Shown here piece by piece: positions 33,829-42,107 of a DNA stretch of 64,000 bases. The DNA is from an uncultured Acidaminococcus sp. (GTDB lineage Bacteria; Bacillota; Negativicutes; Acidaminococcales; Acidaminococcaceae), in assembly GCA_900538365.1 (NCBI GenBank), contig UPXT01000001.1, forward strand, positions 1 through 64,000, given 5' to 3'. Made by a program: the position numbers and the translations under genes. Numbering within the stretch: position 1 is the first letter of the stretch; the number at the start of each line of letters is the position of its first letter. The notes below the pieces were generated by a model that was not told the origin of the DNA, searched no databases, and was given only the letters and a program-made list of their open reading frames with translations.

Positions 33829-35217
33829 ATGGCTGTGAGAAAACGACGCAATATTGATATGACGCACGGACCCCTGCTTGGGAAAATCCTTCTTTTCAGT
33901 GTGCCCGTTATGCTGACAAGCCTTCTGCAGATCGCCTTTAACGCGGCCGATGTGATTGTGGTCGGTCAGTTTGCGGGCTATAGCAGTCTTGCTGCTGTTG
34001 GCAGTTCGACATCCACCATCTTTCTTTTCATCAACATGCTGGTTGGGATTTCCGTTGGCGTCAATGTCCTCATTGCCAACTATGTTGGCGCCGGAGACAA
34101 GGACCGGGAAATTTCCCATGCCCTTCATACGGCGATGACCGTTGCCCTTGTAGGCGGTCTCATCATGGGGAGCATTGCCATCATCTTTATTCCTTACGTC
34201 TTGCACTGGATGAGTACACCGCCGGATATCTATGATAAAGCGCTCCTTTATATGCGTATCTATTTTTCAGGAACCCTCTTTCTCATGGCCTATAACTATG
34301 GGACAGCAGCGCTGCGCGCCATTGGTGATACGGAGCGGCCGCTTTTCTTCCTCATCATCAGCGGTGTGACGAATGTAGTGCTGAACCTCATCTTTGTCAT
34401 TTTCCTGAAGCTTGATGTGGCCGGTGTGGCCCTTGCGACTATCATCAGTGAGGCCCTCAGTGCCTTCTTGGTCCTTCGCTGCCTTAGCAAGGAAACAGGA
34501 CCCTGGCGTTTTGACGTTCGGCGCCTTGCCATCCATCGTCACGCCCTTTACGACCTTTGCCGTATCGGTGTTCCAGCGGGCATCCAGGCCTGTCTTTTTA
34601 GTCTTTCCAATGTCGTCATCCAAGGCGCCATCAATACCTATGGCAGTCTGGTCGTAGCAGCCTGCGGCGCTGCAGCCAACATTGAAAACGTCATGTATAT
34701 CCTCATGAATGCCTTCCATCAGGCGAGCATGACCTTTGTGGGACAAAACCTTGGCGCCGGTAAATGGGAGCGTGTGAAACGGGTCGTTACAATCTGTGTC
34801 AGCCTTGTGACCTTTGTGGGCATCATGGAGGCTGTTGCCGCACGGCTCTGGGCACCGGAAATGATTGGCCTTTTTAACAGCAATCCTGATGTCATCGCTT
34901 ATGGTGTAGAACGGCTTTTGTGGGTGACAGCCCCTTATTTTGTTTTTGGTATTGCAGACGTCCTCGTTGGCAGTATCCGCGGCTTCGGGATCTCCGTTGC
35001 TCCCATGGTCGTGAACCTTTTTGCGACCTGCGTCTTCCGCTTGGGCTGGATTGCCTACCTCGGCGCCCCGAACTGCCCTGTTTCCCTTGTTTATTTGTCC
35101 TGGCCCATTTCCTGGGTCATCCTTCTTACCGTCCTTTCAAGTTACTGGTTCTACCTCTATCACAAGATGAGCCGCCTTCAAAGACGCAAAGGGGATGTGA
35201 CCATGACCGCCGCCTGA
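33829..35217 (+). CDS. MATE family efflux transporter
   Basis: A 462-residue cation-coupled multidrug/metabolite exporter in the cytoplasmic membrane. It has about 12 hydrophobic segments in two homologous halves, beginning DMTHGPLLGKILLFSVPVML, with VGQFAGYSSLAAVGSS in the first half and FVGQNLGAGKWERVKR in the second. The start is either ATG 33829 (GGAGG three bases upstream, an earlier GGAG at 11) or GTG 33835 (GGAGG at nine bases). It has its own promoter and terminator and no evident regulator. Substrate unknown. Confidence 0.92.
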   Translation: MAVRKRRNIDMTHGPLLGKILLFSVPVMLTSLLQIAFNAADVIVVGQFAGYSSLAAVGSSTSTIFLFINMLVGISVGVNVLIANYVGAGDKDREISHALHTAMTVALVGGLIMGSIAIIFIPYVLHWMSTPPDIYDKALLYMRIYFSGTLFLMAYNYGTAALRAIGDTERPLFFLIISGVTNVVLNLIFVIFLKLDVAGVALATIISEALSAFLVLRCLSKETGPWRFDVRRLAIHRHALYDLCRIGVPAGIQACLFSLSNVVIQGAINTYGSLVVAACGAAANIENVMYILMNAFHQASMTFVGQNLGAGKWERVKRVVTICVSLVTFVGIMEAVAARLWAPEMIGLFNSNPDVIAYGVERLLWVTAPYFVFGIADVLVGSIRGFGISVAPMVVNLFATCVFRLGWIAYLGAPNCPVSLVYLSWPISWVILLTVLSSYWFYLYHKMSRLQRRKGDVTMTAA

Positions 35218-35263
35218 GGATACTTGTTGTTCAAAAAAATACAGATCCCAAAAAATATCGCTC

Positions 35264-35304
35264 TCCACACGAGAAAAGGAAATTCTATCTCGTGTGGATT
35301 TTTG
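35264..35304 (+). terminator. Intrinsic terminator after the MATE gene
   Basis: TCCACACGAGA (35264-35274) and TCTCGTGTGGA (35288-35298) are perfect complements, followed by TTTTTG. Confidence 0.85.
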
Positions 35305-35439
35305 TTGATAAAATAGAACAGTTAAATGAAAATGAGTTCAAGAAATGAATGAAATATGATAAGTTTTTCAAGATAAAGTAAAATTCATTACAATATAAAT
35401 GAACTTGCAAATTGAAATTGTGAAGGAATTGTGAATGCC

Positions 35440-35467
35440 TTAACATGAATAAAAAAGAGTGTATAAT
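35440..35467 (+). promoter_or_regulatory. Promoter of the 44-codon small ORF
   Basis: TTAACA (35440-35445), a 16-base spacer and a perfect TATAAT (35462-35467). The stretch 35305-35439 is AT-rich and otherwise featureless. The leader (about 35474-35565) contains a small CTCTTC/GAAGAG hairpin near 35501-35519. Confidence 0.6.
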
Positions 35468-35565
35468 GAAAAACATTCAAGAAAGGAAAAAATACCAATC
35501 CTCTTCTTGAAGGGAAGAGAATCTTCCCAGCTCATTTGAATCAATCTGAAATGGAGGGATTCTTC

Positions 35566-35700
35566 ATGGTCAAAATGGCAGAAGAAAAGATGCTTCGTAC
35601 CTGGGACCTCGTTACGGTCTTTCTTGCAACAGGTTCCTTTTCCTCAAAAAAATCTGGCATGACGGGTCCTGCCCGTCAGTGGAATGCGCTCATTTCCTGA
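35566..35700 (+). CDS. Small ORF (44 codons) with its own promoter, ribosome site and terminator
   Basis: ATG 35566 is preceded, seven bases upstream, by GGAGGG. The peptide begins MVKMAEEKMLRTWDLVTVFL and ends PARQWNALIS, with a mildly hydrophobic segment WDLVTVFLATGSF in the middle. I do not recognise it. The middle segment faintly resembles the start of a LysR DNA-binding domain, so a gene remnant is possible; a leader peptide, small membrane-associated peptide or toxin-like peptide are other options. Its TGA stop lies within the arm of the palindromic terminator, an arrangement also seen at the PuuD-like gene, which speaks for a real transcription unit. Confidence 0.5.
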   Translation: MVKMAEEKMLRTWDLVTVFLATGSFSSKKSGMTGPARQWNALIS

Positions 35701-35744
35701 AATAAAGGCTGCTGCCTGCGGGCGGCGGCCTTTATTTCAGGAAA
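35693..35744. terminator. 24-bp-stem palindrome ending the small ORF unit
   Basis: Positions 35693-35716 pair with 35721-35744 around TGCG, with only two G-T pairs. The GC-rich core is followed by TTTATTT on the plus strand, and the same on the minus strand. Confidence 0.75.
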
Positions 35745-35840
35745 AAAGAGTTCACAAAGCCTTCAAGATAGGGTATAGTGAAAGAAAGCTATGTATATTT
35801 TCATAAGGATGCCGCATAGACGGCAAAAGGAGGCATGACA

Positions 35841-36629
35841 ATGGACTGCAGTACCATGAAACCGACCGCTTTTCGTGAGCTTGTTCGTTCCGGCCGCTTT
35901 ACAGGTCAGACTTCTGGCGTATGCAATGGCTACGCTCAAGCAAATCTCGTCATTTTGCCCAAGGACCTGGCCTTTGATTTTCTCCTTTTTGCAACACGCA
36001 ATCCCAAACCGTGCCCCATCCTTGACGTAACGGAAGTGGGAAACCCCGAACCGCGCCTTGCCGCGCCCGGTGCCGACCTGCGCTATGACATCCCCAAATA
36101 CCGCATCTATCGTCACGGCGAGATGGCAGAAGAAGTGTCCACCCTTGAACAATATTGGCGTGATGACCTCGTCGCCTTTCTTCTCGGCTGCAGCTTTTCC
36201 TTTGAAGGGCCGCTCCTTGATGCGGGCCTTGAAGTACGCCACATCACGGAAGGGCACAACGTTCCCATGTATATTACGAACCGTGAATGCATTCCTGCCG
36301 GTGTCTTCCACGGACCGACTGTCGTTTCCATGCGCCCCATGAAGATGAAGGACGCCATCCGTGCCGTAAAGGTCACAAGCCGCATGCCCAACGTCCATGG
36401 CGCTCCGATTCATCTGGGGGACCCTGCCGCCATCGGAATCAAGGACATCAATCATCCTGATTTTGGGGAACCAAGCACCATTCGCCCCGGCGAGATCCCG
36501 GTATTTTGGGCCTGCGGCGTAACGCCTCAAGCCGTCGCCATGGCCGTAAAACCTGAGTTTATGATCACGCATGCCCCCGGTCACATGTTTGTAACCGACC
36601 TTCTTAACTCAGAACTGAGCATTCTCTGA
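35841..36629 (+). CDS. DUF1445 / YcsI family putative hydro-lyase
   Basis: A 262-residue protein of the family that includes Bacillus YcsI and the D-glutamate cyclase domain of human DGLUCY. Recognisable parts are RSGRFTGQTSGVCNGYAQAN at the N terminus, YDIPKYRIYRHGE, FLLGCSFSFEGPLLDAG, and the C-terminal FWACGVTPQAVAMAVKPEFM ending ITHAPGHMFVTD. ATG 35841 lies seven bases after GGAGG; the in-frame ATG at 35835 is only one base from it. A D-glutamate- or 2-oxo-acid-related lyase role is a family-based guess. It is followed by an imperfect terminator. Confidence 0.88.
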   Translation: MDCSTMKPTAFRELVRSGRFTGQTSGVCNGYAQANLVILPKDLAFDFLLFATRNPKPCPILDVTEVGNPEPRLAAPGADLRYDIPKYRIYRHGEMAEEVSTLEQYWRDDLVAFLLGCSFSFEGPLLDAGLEVRHITEGHNVPMYITNRECIPAGVFHGPTVVSMRPMKMKDAIRAVKVTSRMPNVHGAPIHLGDPAAIGIKDINHPDFGEPSTIRPGEIPVFWACGVTPQAVAMAVKPEFMITHAPGHMFVTDLLNSELSIL

Positions 36630-36636
36630 TTACTTT

Positions 36637-36668
36637 GGATCCACGCCCCTTGCGGAGTGGGTCCTTTT
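36637..36668 (+). terminator. Imperfect intrinsic terminator
   Basis: GGATCCACGC pairs with GAGTGGGTCC with two mismatches; CCTTTTCC follows. Confidence 0.55.
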
Positions 36669-36693
36669 CCGCAATTATCCAAAGGAGCTTTCT

Positions 36694-37236
36694 ATGAATA
36701 TCACCGTTTACTGTGGATCCCAGTTTGGTGCGGATCCTATTTACCAAGAAAAAGCCAAAGAACTGGGGCAATGGATCGGCACAAATGGCCATACCCTCAT
36801 CTATGGAGGCGGCAAGATCGGTCTCATGGGTGCCGTAGCGGACGCGGTGCTTGCTGAAGGGGGTACCGTCATTGGGGTCATCCCGGAATTTTTGAAGACC
36901 CCGGATAAGGTCCATGACCGGCTCACAAAGCTTTATACGGTGAAAACCATGGAAGAACGCAAAAGGCGGATGATCGACCTAGGGGAAGCCTTCATTGCCC
37001 TTCCCGGCGGTCCGGGGACCTTGGAAGAAATCTCCGAAATCATGAGCCTAAGACGCCTCAAAAAGTGCACCGCCCCCTGCCTCATCTACAATGTAAGCGG
37101 CTACTATGATCCTTTGGAATCCATGTGCCAGCGCATGGGACGGCAGGAATTCATCGTTTCCGACTATGAAGAAATTGTGCTCTTTCCTCGCTGCCTCGAC
37201 GAAATTCGTTATTATCTGGAGGAGGAAGAAGGATGA
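36694..37236 (+). CDS. LOG-family nucleotide 5'-monophosphate phosphoribohydrolase (TIGR00730)
   Basis: A 180-residue Rossmann-like protein of the LOG family, once annotated as lysine decarboxylase. It has the nucleotide-binding GGGKIGLMGAVADA near residue 39 and the catalytic PGGPGTLEE near 107-115, both intact. Members hydrolyse the N-glycosidic bond of purine or cytokinin riboside monophosphates. The ribosome site is AAAGGAG, and the gene overlaps the phosphoesterase gene by ATGA. Physiological role in bacteria is largely housekeeping or unknown. Confidence 0.9.
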   Translation: MNITVYCGSQFGADPIYQEKAKELGQWIGTNGHTLIYGGGKIGLMGAVADAVLAEGGTVIGVIPEFLKTPDKVHDRLTKLYTVKTMEERKRRMIDLGEAFIALPGGPGTLEEISEIMSLRRLKKCTAPCLIYNVSGYYDPLESMCQRMGRQEFIVSDYEEIVLFPRCLDEIRYYLEEEEG

Positions 37237-37790
37237 AGAAGATGATCGTAGCGTCTGACCTTCATGGTTCGGGTTTTTACACGAAAAAACTCATGGCAGC
37301 AGCCGCCCGGGAAGAGGCGGACCGAATGCTTCTGTTGGGGGATCTGCTATACCACGGGGCTCGCAATGACCTCCCCAAAGGGTATGCCCCTAAGGAAGTC
37401 ATTGCGTTACTTTCAAATGCGTCTTGCCCCATATCGGCCGTACGGGGCAATTGCGACAGTGAAGTTGATCAAATGGTCCTTGCTTTCCCCATCATGGCGG
37501 ACTATGCCCTCATGATGGTAGGGGAACGGACCTATTTTGTGACCCACGGCCATCATTATAACCTGAGTGCCTTGCCGCCCTTGGGCCCAGGTGATATCCT
37601 GCTCCACGGCCATACCCATGTGCCCTGTTGGACGCCCTTTGGGACGGATCACTGGGTTCTCAATCCCGGATCCGTGACCTTACCCAAAGAAAATTCGCCC
37701 CATAGCTACCTTGTCATTGAAGGAAATCAGGTGACGTGGAAAAAGCTTGATGGGGAGGTTTTCCATGAATTGGAACTTACAAATCACTAG
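37233..37790 (+). CDS. yfcE: YfcE-type metallophosphoesterase
   Basis: A calcineurin-fold phosphodiesterase of 185 residues. Metal-binding motifs appear in order: VASDLHGS (6-13), LLLGDLLYHG, RGNCDSE, THGHHYN and HGHTHVP, followed by LNPGSVTLPK typical of the YfcE/MJ0936 group. E. coli YfcE hydrolyses artificial phosphodiesters; the natural substrate is unsettled. It is translationally coupled to the LOG-family gene upstream, so the two could act in nucleotide turnover together. An intrinsic terminator follows 40 bases later. Confidence 0.9.
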   Translation: MKKMIVASDLHGSGFYTKKLMAAAAREEADRMLLLGDLLYHGARNDLPKGYAPKEVIALLSNASCPISAVRGNCDSEVDQMVLAFPIMADYALMMVGERTYFVTHGHHYNLSALPPLGPGDILLHGHTHVPCWTPFGTDHWVLNPGSVTLPKENSPHSYLVIEGNQVTWKKLDGEVFHELELTNH

Positions 37791-37829
37791 TTTTGTAGTA
37801 GGATAAGAAATCAATATTTTATTTGTTGG

Positions 37830-37875
37830 CTTTTCGCAGAGGCAGCTTGATTGGCTGCTGCGAAAAGTTTTTTTT
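37830..37875 (+). terminator. Intrinsic terminator after yfcE
   Basis: CTTTTCGCAG (37830-37839) pairs with CTGCGAAAAG (37858-37867); eight T residues follow. Confidence 0.88.
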
Positions 37876-37929
37876 ATGCGAGAAAGCGCATAGAAACACG
37901 GTTTATCTCAAGACATCCCAATAAACGGC

Positions 37930-37957
37930 TTAATAATCATATCATTATGATTATTAA
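37930..37957. promoter_or_regulatory. AT-rich 28-bp palindrome upstream of the yxe-like operon
   Basis: TTAATAATCATA and TATGATTATTAA are perfect 12-bp arms around TCAT, 32 bases upstream of the promoter -35 box. A repressor or activator operator is likely. Confidence 0.55.
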
Positions 37958-37988
37958 TAATAATAATAAAAATCATGAAAATTTTTGA

Positions 37989-38016
37989 TTGACAAATTAG
38001 ACTAAAGTGCTATGAT
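37989..38016 (+). promoter_or_regulatory. Promoter of the GST/PrpD/ABC operon
   Basis: A perfect TTGACA (37989-37994), a 16-base spacer and TATGAT (38011-38016). Confidence 0.75.
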
Positions 38017-38071
38017 ATAGGACATAACCTAAAACATAGAGGAAATATAGGAATTAAAGGGAGTGGATAAG

Positions 38072-39169
38072 ATGAGTTTTGCAAAAGATCCTGAAATTGC
38101 AGCAGAATGGAAAAGGGTAACGGTGAAAAAAGCCATGAACCCTTGCCCCATTGATTTTTCCGAGTTTCATTCCAGTAATCCCCGGGCCCATACGGTTCAA
38201 AAGGAATATGATGGACAGGACCATTCCAACTTCAACCGTCGCCAAAAATATGCTGACGATGAGGAACCTCAGTTTACGACGCCCTTTGGCGAAGGACCGG
38301 GTTTCCTTCCTGTGGAGGCGGGACGGTATCGTCTTATTTGGTCCCGCCATTGTCCGTGGGCTCATAGGATTGCCATTGCCATCGATCTGTTAGGTCTTGA
38401 TCAAGTGATTTCCAAGGGGGTTGTTGACCCCCTGCGTCCTGCCGGTGTTGTTGGTGATTGGTTCTTTACTCTTGATCCCGACGGCGTTGACCCTGTTTTG
38501 AAGGTCCATTCCTTGGGGGAATGCTATCGTAAAGGCAACCCTCACTATGATCAGCGCAGCACCGTTCCTGCCATTGTTGATGTCACAACGGGGGCTGTTG
38601 TCAATAACGACTACCACGACCTTACGACGGAGCTGGAAACGGCCTGGAAAAAATTCTTCCGTCCTGACGCACCGGATCTCTATCCAGAAGCCCTGCGTGA
38701 TGATATTGATGCCCTCAATGACATCATCTATGCTGACGTCAATCTTGCAGTCAACCTGGCAGCCCTTGTTACCAGCCAGAAGGATTATGAATTCTACTAC
38801 AATAAAGTCTTTGACCGTCTGGACTGGCTGGAAAAACGTCTTGGTTCACGGCGCTACCTGTTTGGCGATACCATCACCGATCCGGATATCCGTCTTTATG
38901 TGACCCTTGCCCGTTTTGATCTTGTGTTCTATCAAAAATATTATGTGAACAAAAAACGGCTCGTGGATTATCCTAATCTTTGGAACTATGCAAAGGATCT
39001 TTATTCCCATCCGGCCTTTGGAAAGAATACGGATTTTGACTCCATGCGCAAGCGCTTTTATTATGTAGATCATACGCCTTTTGAAGATTTTCCGCGCATT
39101 GTGCCTAAAGGTCTGGATATGTCAATCTGGGAAGAGCCCAATGACCGGGCGGCAAAATTCGCTAAATAA
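38072..39169 (+). CDS. Glutathionyl-hydroquinone reductase-like (Omega-class GST, YqjG/ECM4 family)
   Basis: A 365-residue protein of the family that removes glutathione from glutathionyl-hydroquinones via an active-site Cys. The thioredoxin-like domain carries RHCPWAHR with Cys94; the C-terminal helical GST domain has LNDIIYADVNLAVN and RYLFGDTITDPDIRLYVTLA followed by RFDLVFYQKYYVNK. ATG 38072 follows AAAGGGAG by about nine bases. Such proteins are unusual in a strict anaerobe with no obvious glutathione genes here, and the gene heads an operon with an MmgE/PrpD protein and an amino-acid ABC transporter, suggesting action on imported thiol adducts. Confidence 0.88.
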   Translation: MSFAKDPEIAAEWKRVTVKKAMNPCPIDFSEFHSSNPRAHTVQKEYDGQDHSNFNRRQKYADDEEPQFTTPFGEGPGFLPVEAGRYRLIWSRHCPWAHRIAIAIDLLGLDQVISKGVVDPLRPAGVVGDWFFTLDPDGVDPVLKVHSLGECYRKGNPHYDQRSTVPAIVDVTTGAVVNNDYHDLTTELETAWKKFFRPDAPDLYPEALRDDIDALNDIIYADVNLAVNLAALVTSQKDYEFYYNKVFDRLDWLEKRLGSRRYLFGDTITDPDIRLYVTLARFDLVFYQKYYVNKKRLVDYPNLWNYAKDLYSHPAFGKNTDFDSMRKRFYYVDHTPFEDFPRIVPKGLDMSIWEEPNDRAAKFAK

Positions 39170-39189
39170 AAGCAGCAGGGGAGGACACT

Positions 39190-40533
39190 ATGGATGAAAT
39201 TACGGGAACCATTGTCCGGCTCATCAAGGAAACGGATCTGACCCATCGGGATGATCTTTTACTGGAAGCAAGGAGCGCATTTCTGGACTACCTTGCTTCC
39301 CTTTATCGGGCGGTAGGGCGACAGAAAGTCAAGGCTGCAGCACACTGGGCCCAGGGCTTTGCCGGTAAGGGTCTTATGGTGGGGCAAAAGGGAACCAGTC
39401 ACCCTATTTTTGCTGCCTTTTACAACGGGTTTGCTTCCCATTATCTTGACCTTGATGATGCCCAATCAAACATTGCCGGACATTTCAGTACCGTTCTTTT
39501 TTCCGTCCTCCTTTCCGTTATGGCGCCGCAGCAGTCCGTGAAAGACTTTTTGACCGCCTATGTTGTGGGCGCTGAATTAGAAGGCCTATTGGGAAGTCTT
39601 GTCAATCCAGAACATAAATGGCAGGGATGGCATTCCACGGGAACCTTGGGCCCTTTGGGCGGCGCCTGTGCCCTAGCCAAATGGGCCCAGCTTGACGAGT
39701 CTCAAACAGCGCGGCTCTTATCCCTTTGCGGCAGTCAGTCTGGCGGTCTGGGACTGCAGGCAGGCAGTGACGGCAAACCCCTTCATTCAGGCTTTGCCGC
39801 AAGAAACGCGGTCTTTGCCTTTGAACTTGTGACAGCCGTCGGGCTGTCCGCTAGGCAAACGCCTTTCAATCCGCAAACGGGATGGCTGAAAACCTTTTCG
39901 GCACCAACGGGAAGTGCTGAATTTTTTGAGTCTCACTGGCTCAATAAAGGGCAGATCCTTGACCCTGGATTATGGATGAAAACCCATCCTTACTGCAGTG
40001 CCGCCATTGGTGGAGAAGCTGCTTGTAAGAAGCTATGGCAGCAGGGCATTCGGCTCGATGACCTGCAAAAAATCGTTTTTCATTTTCCGCCTGGCGCAGA
40101 TAAAGCCCTTCGCTATGAGTCCCCTCTAACGGGAACGGAAGGAAAGTTTTCCATGGAATACGTTGCTTATCAGGTCCTGACCCAGGGGCGCGTAGAAGAC
40201 CGATTCTTTGATCTGGAAAAGGTACCGGAAAGCTTTACAAAAGCCTTACCCAGGATGCAGCGGAGCCGTGATTTGCCGCGTGTCCCCAAAAGTGTGCGCA
40301 GGATTGTTGTAACAGTCCTGACAAGATCGGGAAAGGTCATCACGGCAGAGGAATCCGCACCGCCAGGGTCGCCCAATCGGCCCTTTACAGAGGAAGAATT
40401 ATTCGACAAATTAGCCCTTTCAAAGGATGAAAACTGGGCCGGAAAAGTTATGGAACAAACGAGGAATTGGCCCAAGGGGACCATGGAGTCACTTTGGCCG
40501 CTCCTAAGTGTAGAAGCAGGGGAGGAAGTATGA
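39190..40533 (+). CDS. MmgE/PrpD family protein (YxeQ-like position)
   Basis: A 447-residue member of the MmgE/PrpD fold, which includes 2-methylcitrate dehydratase and cis-aconitate decarboxylase. Family segments include FLDYLASLYRAVG, GFASHYLDLDDAQSNIAGHF, KMQ-like HKWQGWHSTGTLGPLGGACA and MKTHPYCSAAIGGEAA. It is not beside prpB or prpC. In Bacillus subtilis YxeQ, of this family, sits in the yxe operon with an ABC transporter and an acetyltransferase, and the same neighbours occur here. It likely eliminates or isomerises a dicarboxylate-like substrate. The substrate is unproven. Confidence 0.87.
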   Translation: MDEITGTIVRLIKETDLTHRDDLLLEARSAFLDYLASLYRAVGRQKVKAAAHWAQGFAGKGLMVGQKGTSHPIFAAFYNGFASHYLDLDDAQSNIAGHFSTVLFSVLLSVMAPQQSVKDFLTAYVVGAELEGLLGSLVNPEHKWQGWHSTGTLGPLGGACALAKWAQLDESQTARLLSLCGSQSGGLGLQAGSDGKPLHSGFAARNAVFAFELVTAVGLSARQTPFNPQTGWLKTFSAPTGSAEFFESHWLNKGQILDPGLWMKTHPYCSAAIGGEAACKKLWQQGIRLDDLQKIVFHFPPGADKALRYESPLTGTEGKFSMEYVAYQVLTQGRVEDRFFDLEKVPESFTKALPRMQRSRDLPRVPKSVRRIVVTVLTRSGKVITAEESAPPGSPNRPFTEEELFDKLALSKDENWAGKVMEQTRNWPKGTMESLWPLLSVEAGEEV

Positions 40534-41363
40534 TGAAGATAAACCGAGTAAAAAAATGGGCGGCTGTTTTGACCGTTGTCGCTGCTGTCGGTGCATTGGC
40601 CGGCTGCGGAAATGATAAAAAAGAAGGGAATGCCCCCCATAAAGAGGCTCAAAAGATTGTGGTGGCCACCCGAGGAACGGCGAAACCGTTCACCTATACG
40701 GATGATAAGGGAAACCTCACCGGTTACGATGTGGAAATCCTTAAGGAAGTGGAACGCCGTGATCCGAGTCTGCATTTTGAATTCAAGGCAATGGCCGTCG
40801 ATGCTGCCATTGTTGCCATGAACTCCAAACAAGTTGATGCCATCGCCAACCAAATGCGGCGCAATCCGGCTCGCGAAGGAAAGTACCTTTATACGAATGT
40901 GCCCAATAACTACACGGCTCGGAAACTTGTCGTCAAAGAAGGCCGTACGGACATCAAGAGTCTCGACGACCTCAAGGGAAAGAAAGTTGCCCTTACGGCA
41001 AATTCTGAGTTCCGCGATCTCATCAACGATCTCAATAAGAAAAATGGCAATGCCATTGAGGCCATTTACAGTGATAAGGGATCTGCGGAAAACCTGAATC
41101 TTGTTGCAACCGGACGGGCAGATGCCGCAGGCGAATATGAATATGTCGTGGCTGCGGCCCGAAAGGACAAGAATCTCCCTGTTGTTTCTGTTGGCCCCGT
41201 CTTCCAGTCTGTTCCGACCTATTTCATGTTCCGTAAGGATCCTAAGTTTGAACCTGTCATCCAAAAGATGGATAAGGTGCTAAAAGAAATGCAGGCAGAC
41301 GGAACCTTGAAAAAGCTCTCCGAACAGTACCTTGGCAAGGACTACACCGTCCAGCCAAAATAA
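40530..41363 (+). CDS. Polar amino-acid ABC transporter, substrate-binding lipoprotein
   Basis: A 277-residue solute-binding lipoprotein of the bacterial extracellular family 3. The signal peptide ends at a lipobox LAGC (Cys near residue 26), then a short linker precedes the two-lobed domain: PFTYTDDKGNLTGYDVEILK, ANQMRRNPAREGKYLYTNVP, DLKGKKVALTANSEFRDLI. It overlaps the prpD-like gene by ATGA (ATG 40530 or 40533, site GGGGAGG). Relatives bind cystine, glutamine or related amino acids; by analogy with YxeM an S-substituted cysteine is plausible. It feeds the permeases and ATPase encoded downstream. Confidence 0.92.
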   Translation: MMKINRVKKWAAVLTVVAAVGALAGCGNDKKEGNAPHKEAQKIVVATRGTAKPFTYTDDKGNLTGYDVEILKEVERRDPSLHFEFKAMAVDAAIVAMNSKQVDAIANQMRRNPAREGKYLYTNVPNNYTARKLVVKEGRTDIKSLDDLKGKKVALTANSEFRDLINDLNKKNGNAIEAIYSDKGSAENLNLVATGRADAAGEYEYVVAAARKDKNLPVVSVGPVFQSVPTYFMFRKDPKFEPVIQKMDKVLKEMQADGTLKKLSEQYLGKDYTVQPK

Positions 41364-41390
41364 AGAACCAAGGAAAGGAGTGAAACAAAA

Positions 41391-42107
41391 ATGGGAAGTT
41401 ATTTCAGTTCAGCCTATATGCTTGCCTCGCTGCCCAAACTGGCCGGGTACCTTTCCGTAACGCTATTTGTGACGCTCCTATCCGTTGTTCCAGGACTGAT
41501 TTTGGCAGCCCTTCTGGCTGTATGGAAGGATCAGGGATCGCGCATAGTAAGTGGGGGCTATCGAATCTTTATTTCCTTTATTCGCAGTACTCCCTTTATC
41601 GTCCAACTCTTTGTTGTCTATTTTGGCGTTCCCCAGCTTCTTTCAGGTGCAGGCGTGGATGTGTCGGACCTGCCGCCCTTGCTCTTTGTTTTGGTGATCT
41701 TTGCACTCCACGTTGCTGGCTATGGGGCAGAAATTCTGCGTGGGAGCTTAGCGGCCATCCAGCCGGGAGAAAAAGAGGCCGCTGCCAGTTTAGGAATGAC
41801 GGATGCCCAGATTTATCGGCGTATTGTCCTTCCTCAGGCTTTTGTGCTTTCCATCCCGCCTCTTGTGAATGAGGTCATCAGCACCCTTAAAGGCACGGCC
41901 TTGATCTTTAATGTAGGCATTGTTGATGTTATGCGCCAAGCTGAACTCATGGGCGGAAATTCCCAGCGGTATCTGGAACTATACGTGGATGTCGCCATCC
42001 TTTATGGGGCGATGATCTTTGCCCTTACTTTATTGGGACGGGCCCTCGAACGTCATTTTCGGATTTCAGAAGACACCTTGACCGTGATAGGAGGAGAATA
42101 TGAATAG
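41391..42107 (+). CDS. Polar amino-acid ABC transporter permease 1
   Basis: A 238-residue HisM/GlnP-type permease with about five transmembrane segments. The conserved cytoplasmic loop (EAA motif) reads LAAIQPGEKEAAASLGMTDA, and the typical RSTPFIVQLFVVYFG occurs near residue 64. AAGGAGTG lies before the start. It overlaps the second permease gene by eight bases. Together they probably form a heterodimeric membrane channel, whereas B. subtilis Yxe has a single permease (YxeN), a difference from that model operon. Confidence 0.92.
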   Translation: MGSYFSSAYMLASLPKLAGYLSVTLFVTLLSVVPGLILAALLAVWKDQGSRIVSGGYRIFISFIRSTPFIVQLFVVYFGVPQLLSGAGVDVSDLPPLLFVLVIFALHVAGYGAEILRGSLAAIQPGEKEAAASLGMTDAQIYRRIVLPQAFVLSIPPLVNEVISTLKGTALIFNVGIVDVMRQAELMGGNSQRYLELYVDVAILYGAMIFALTLLGRALERHFRISEDTLTVIGGEYE

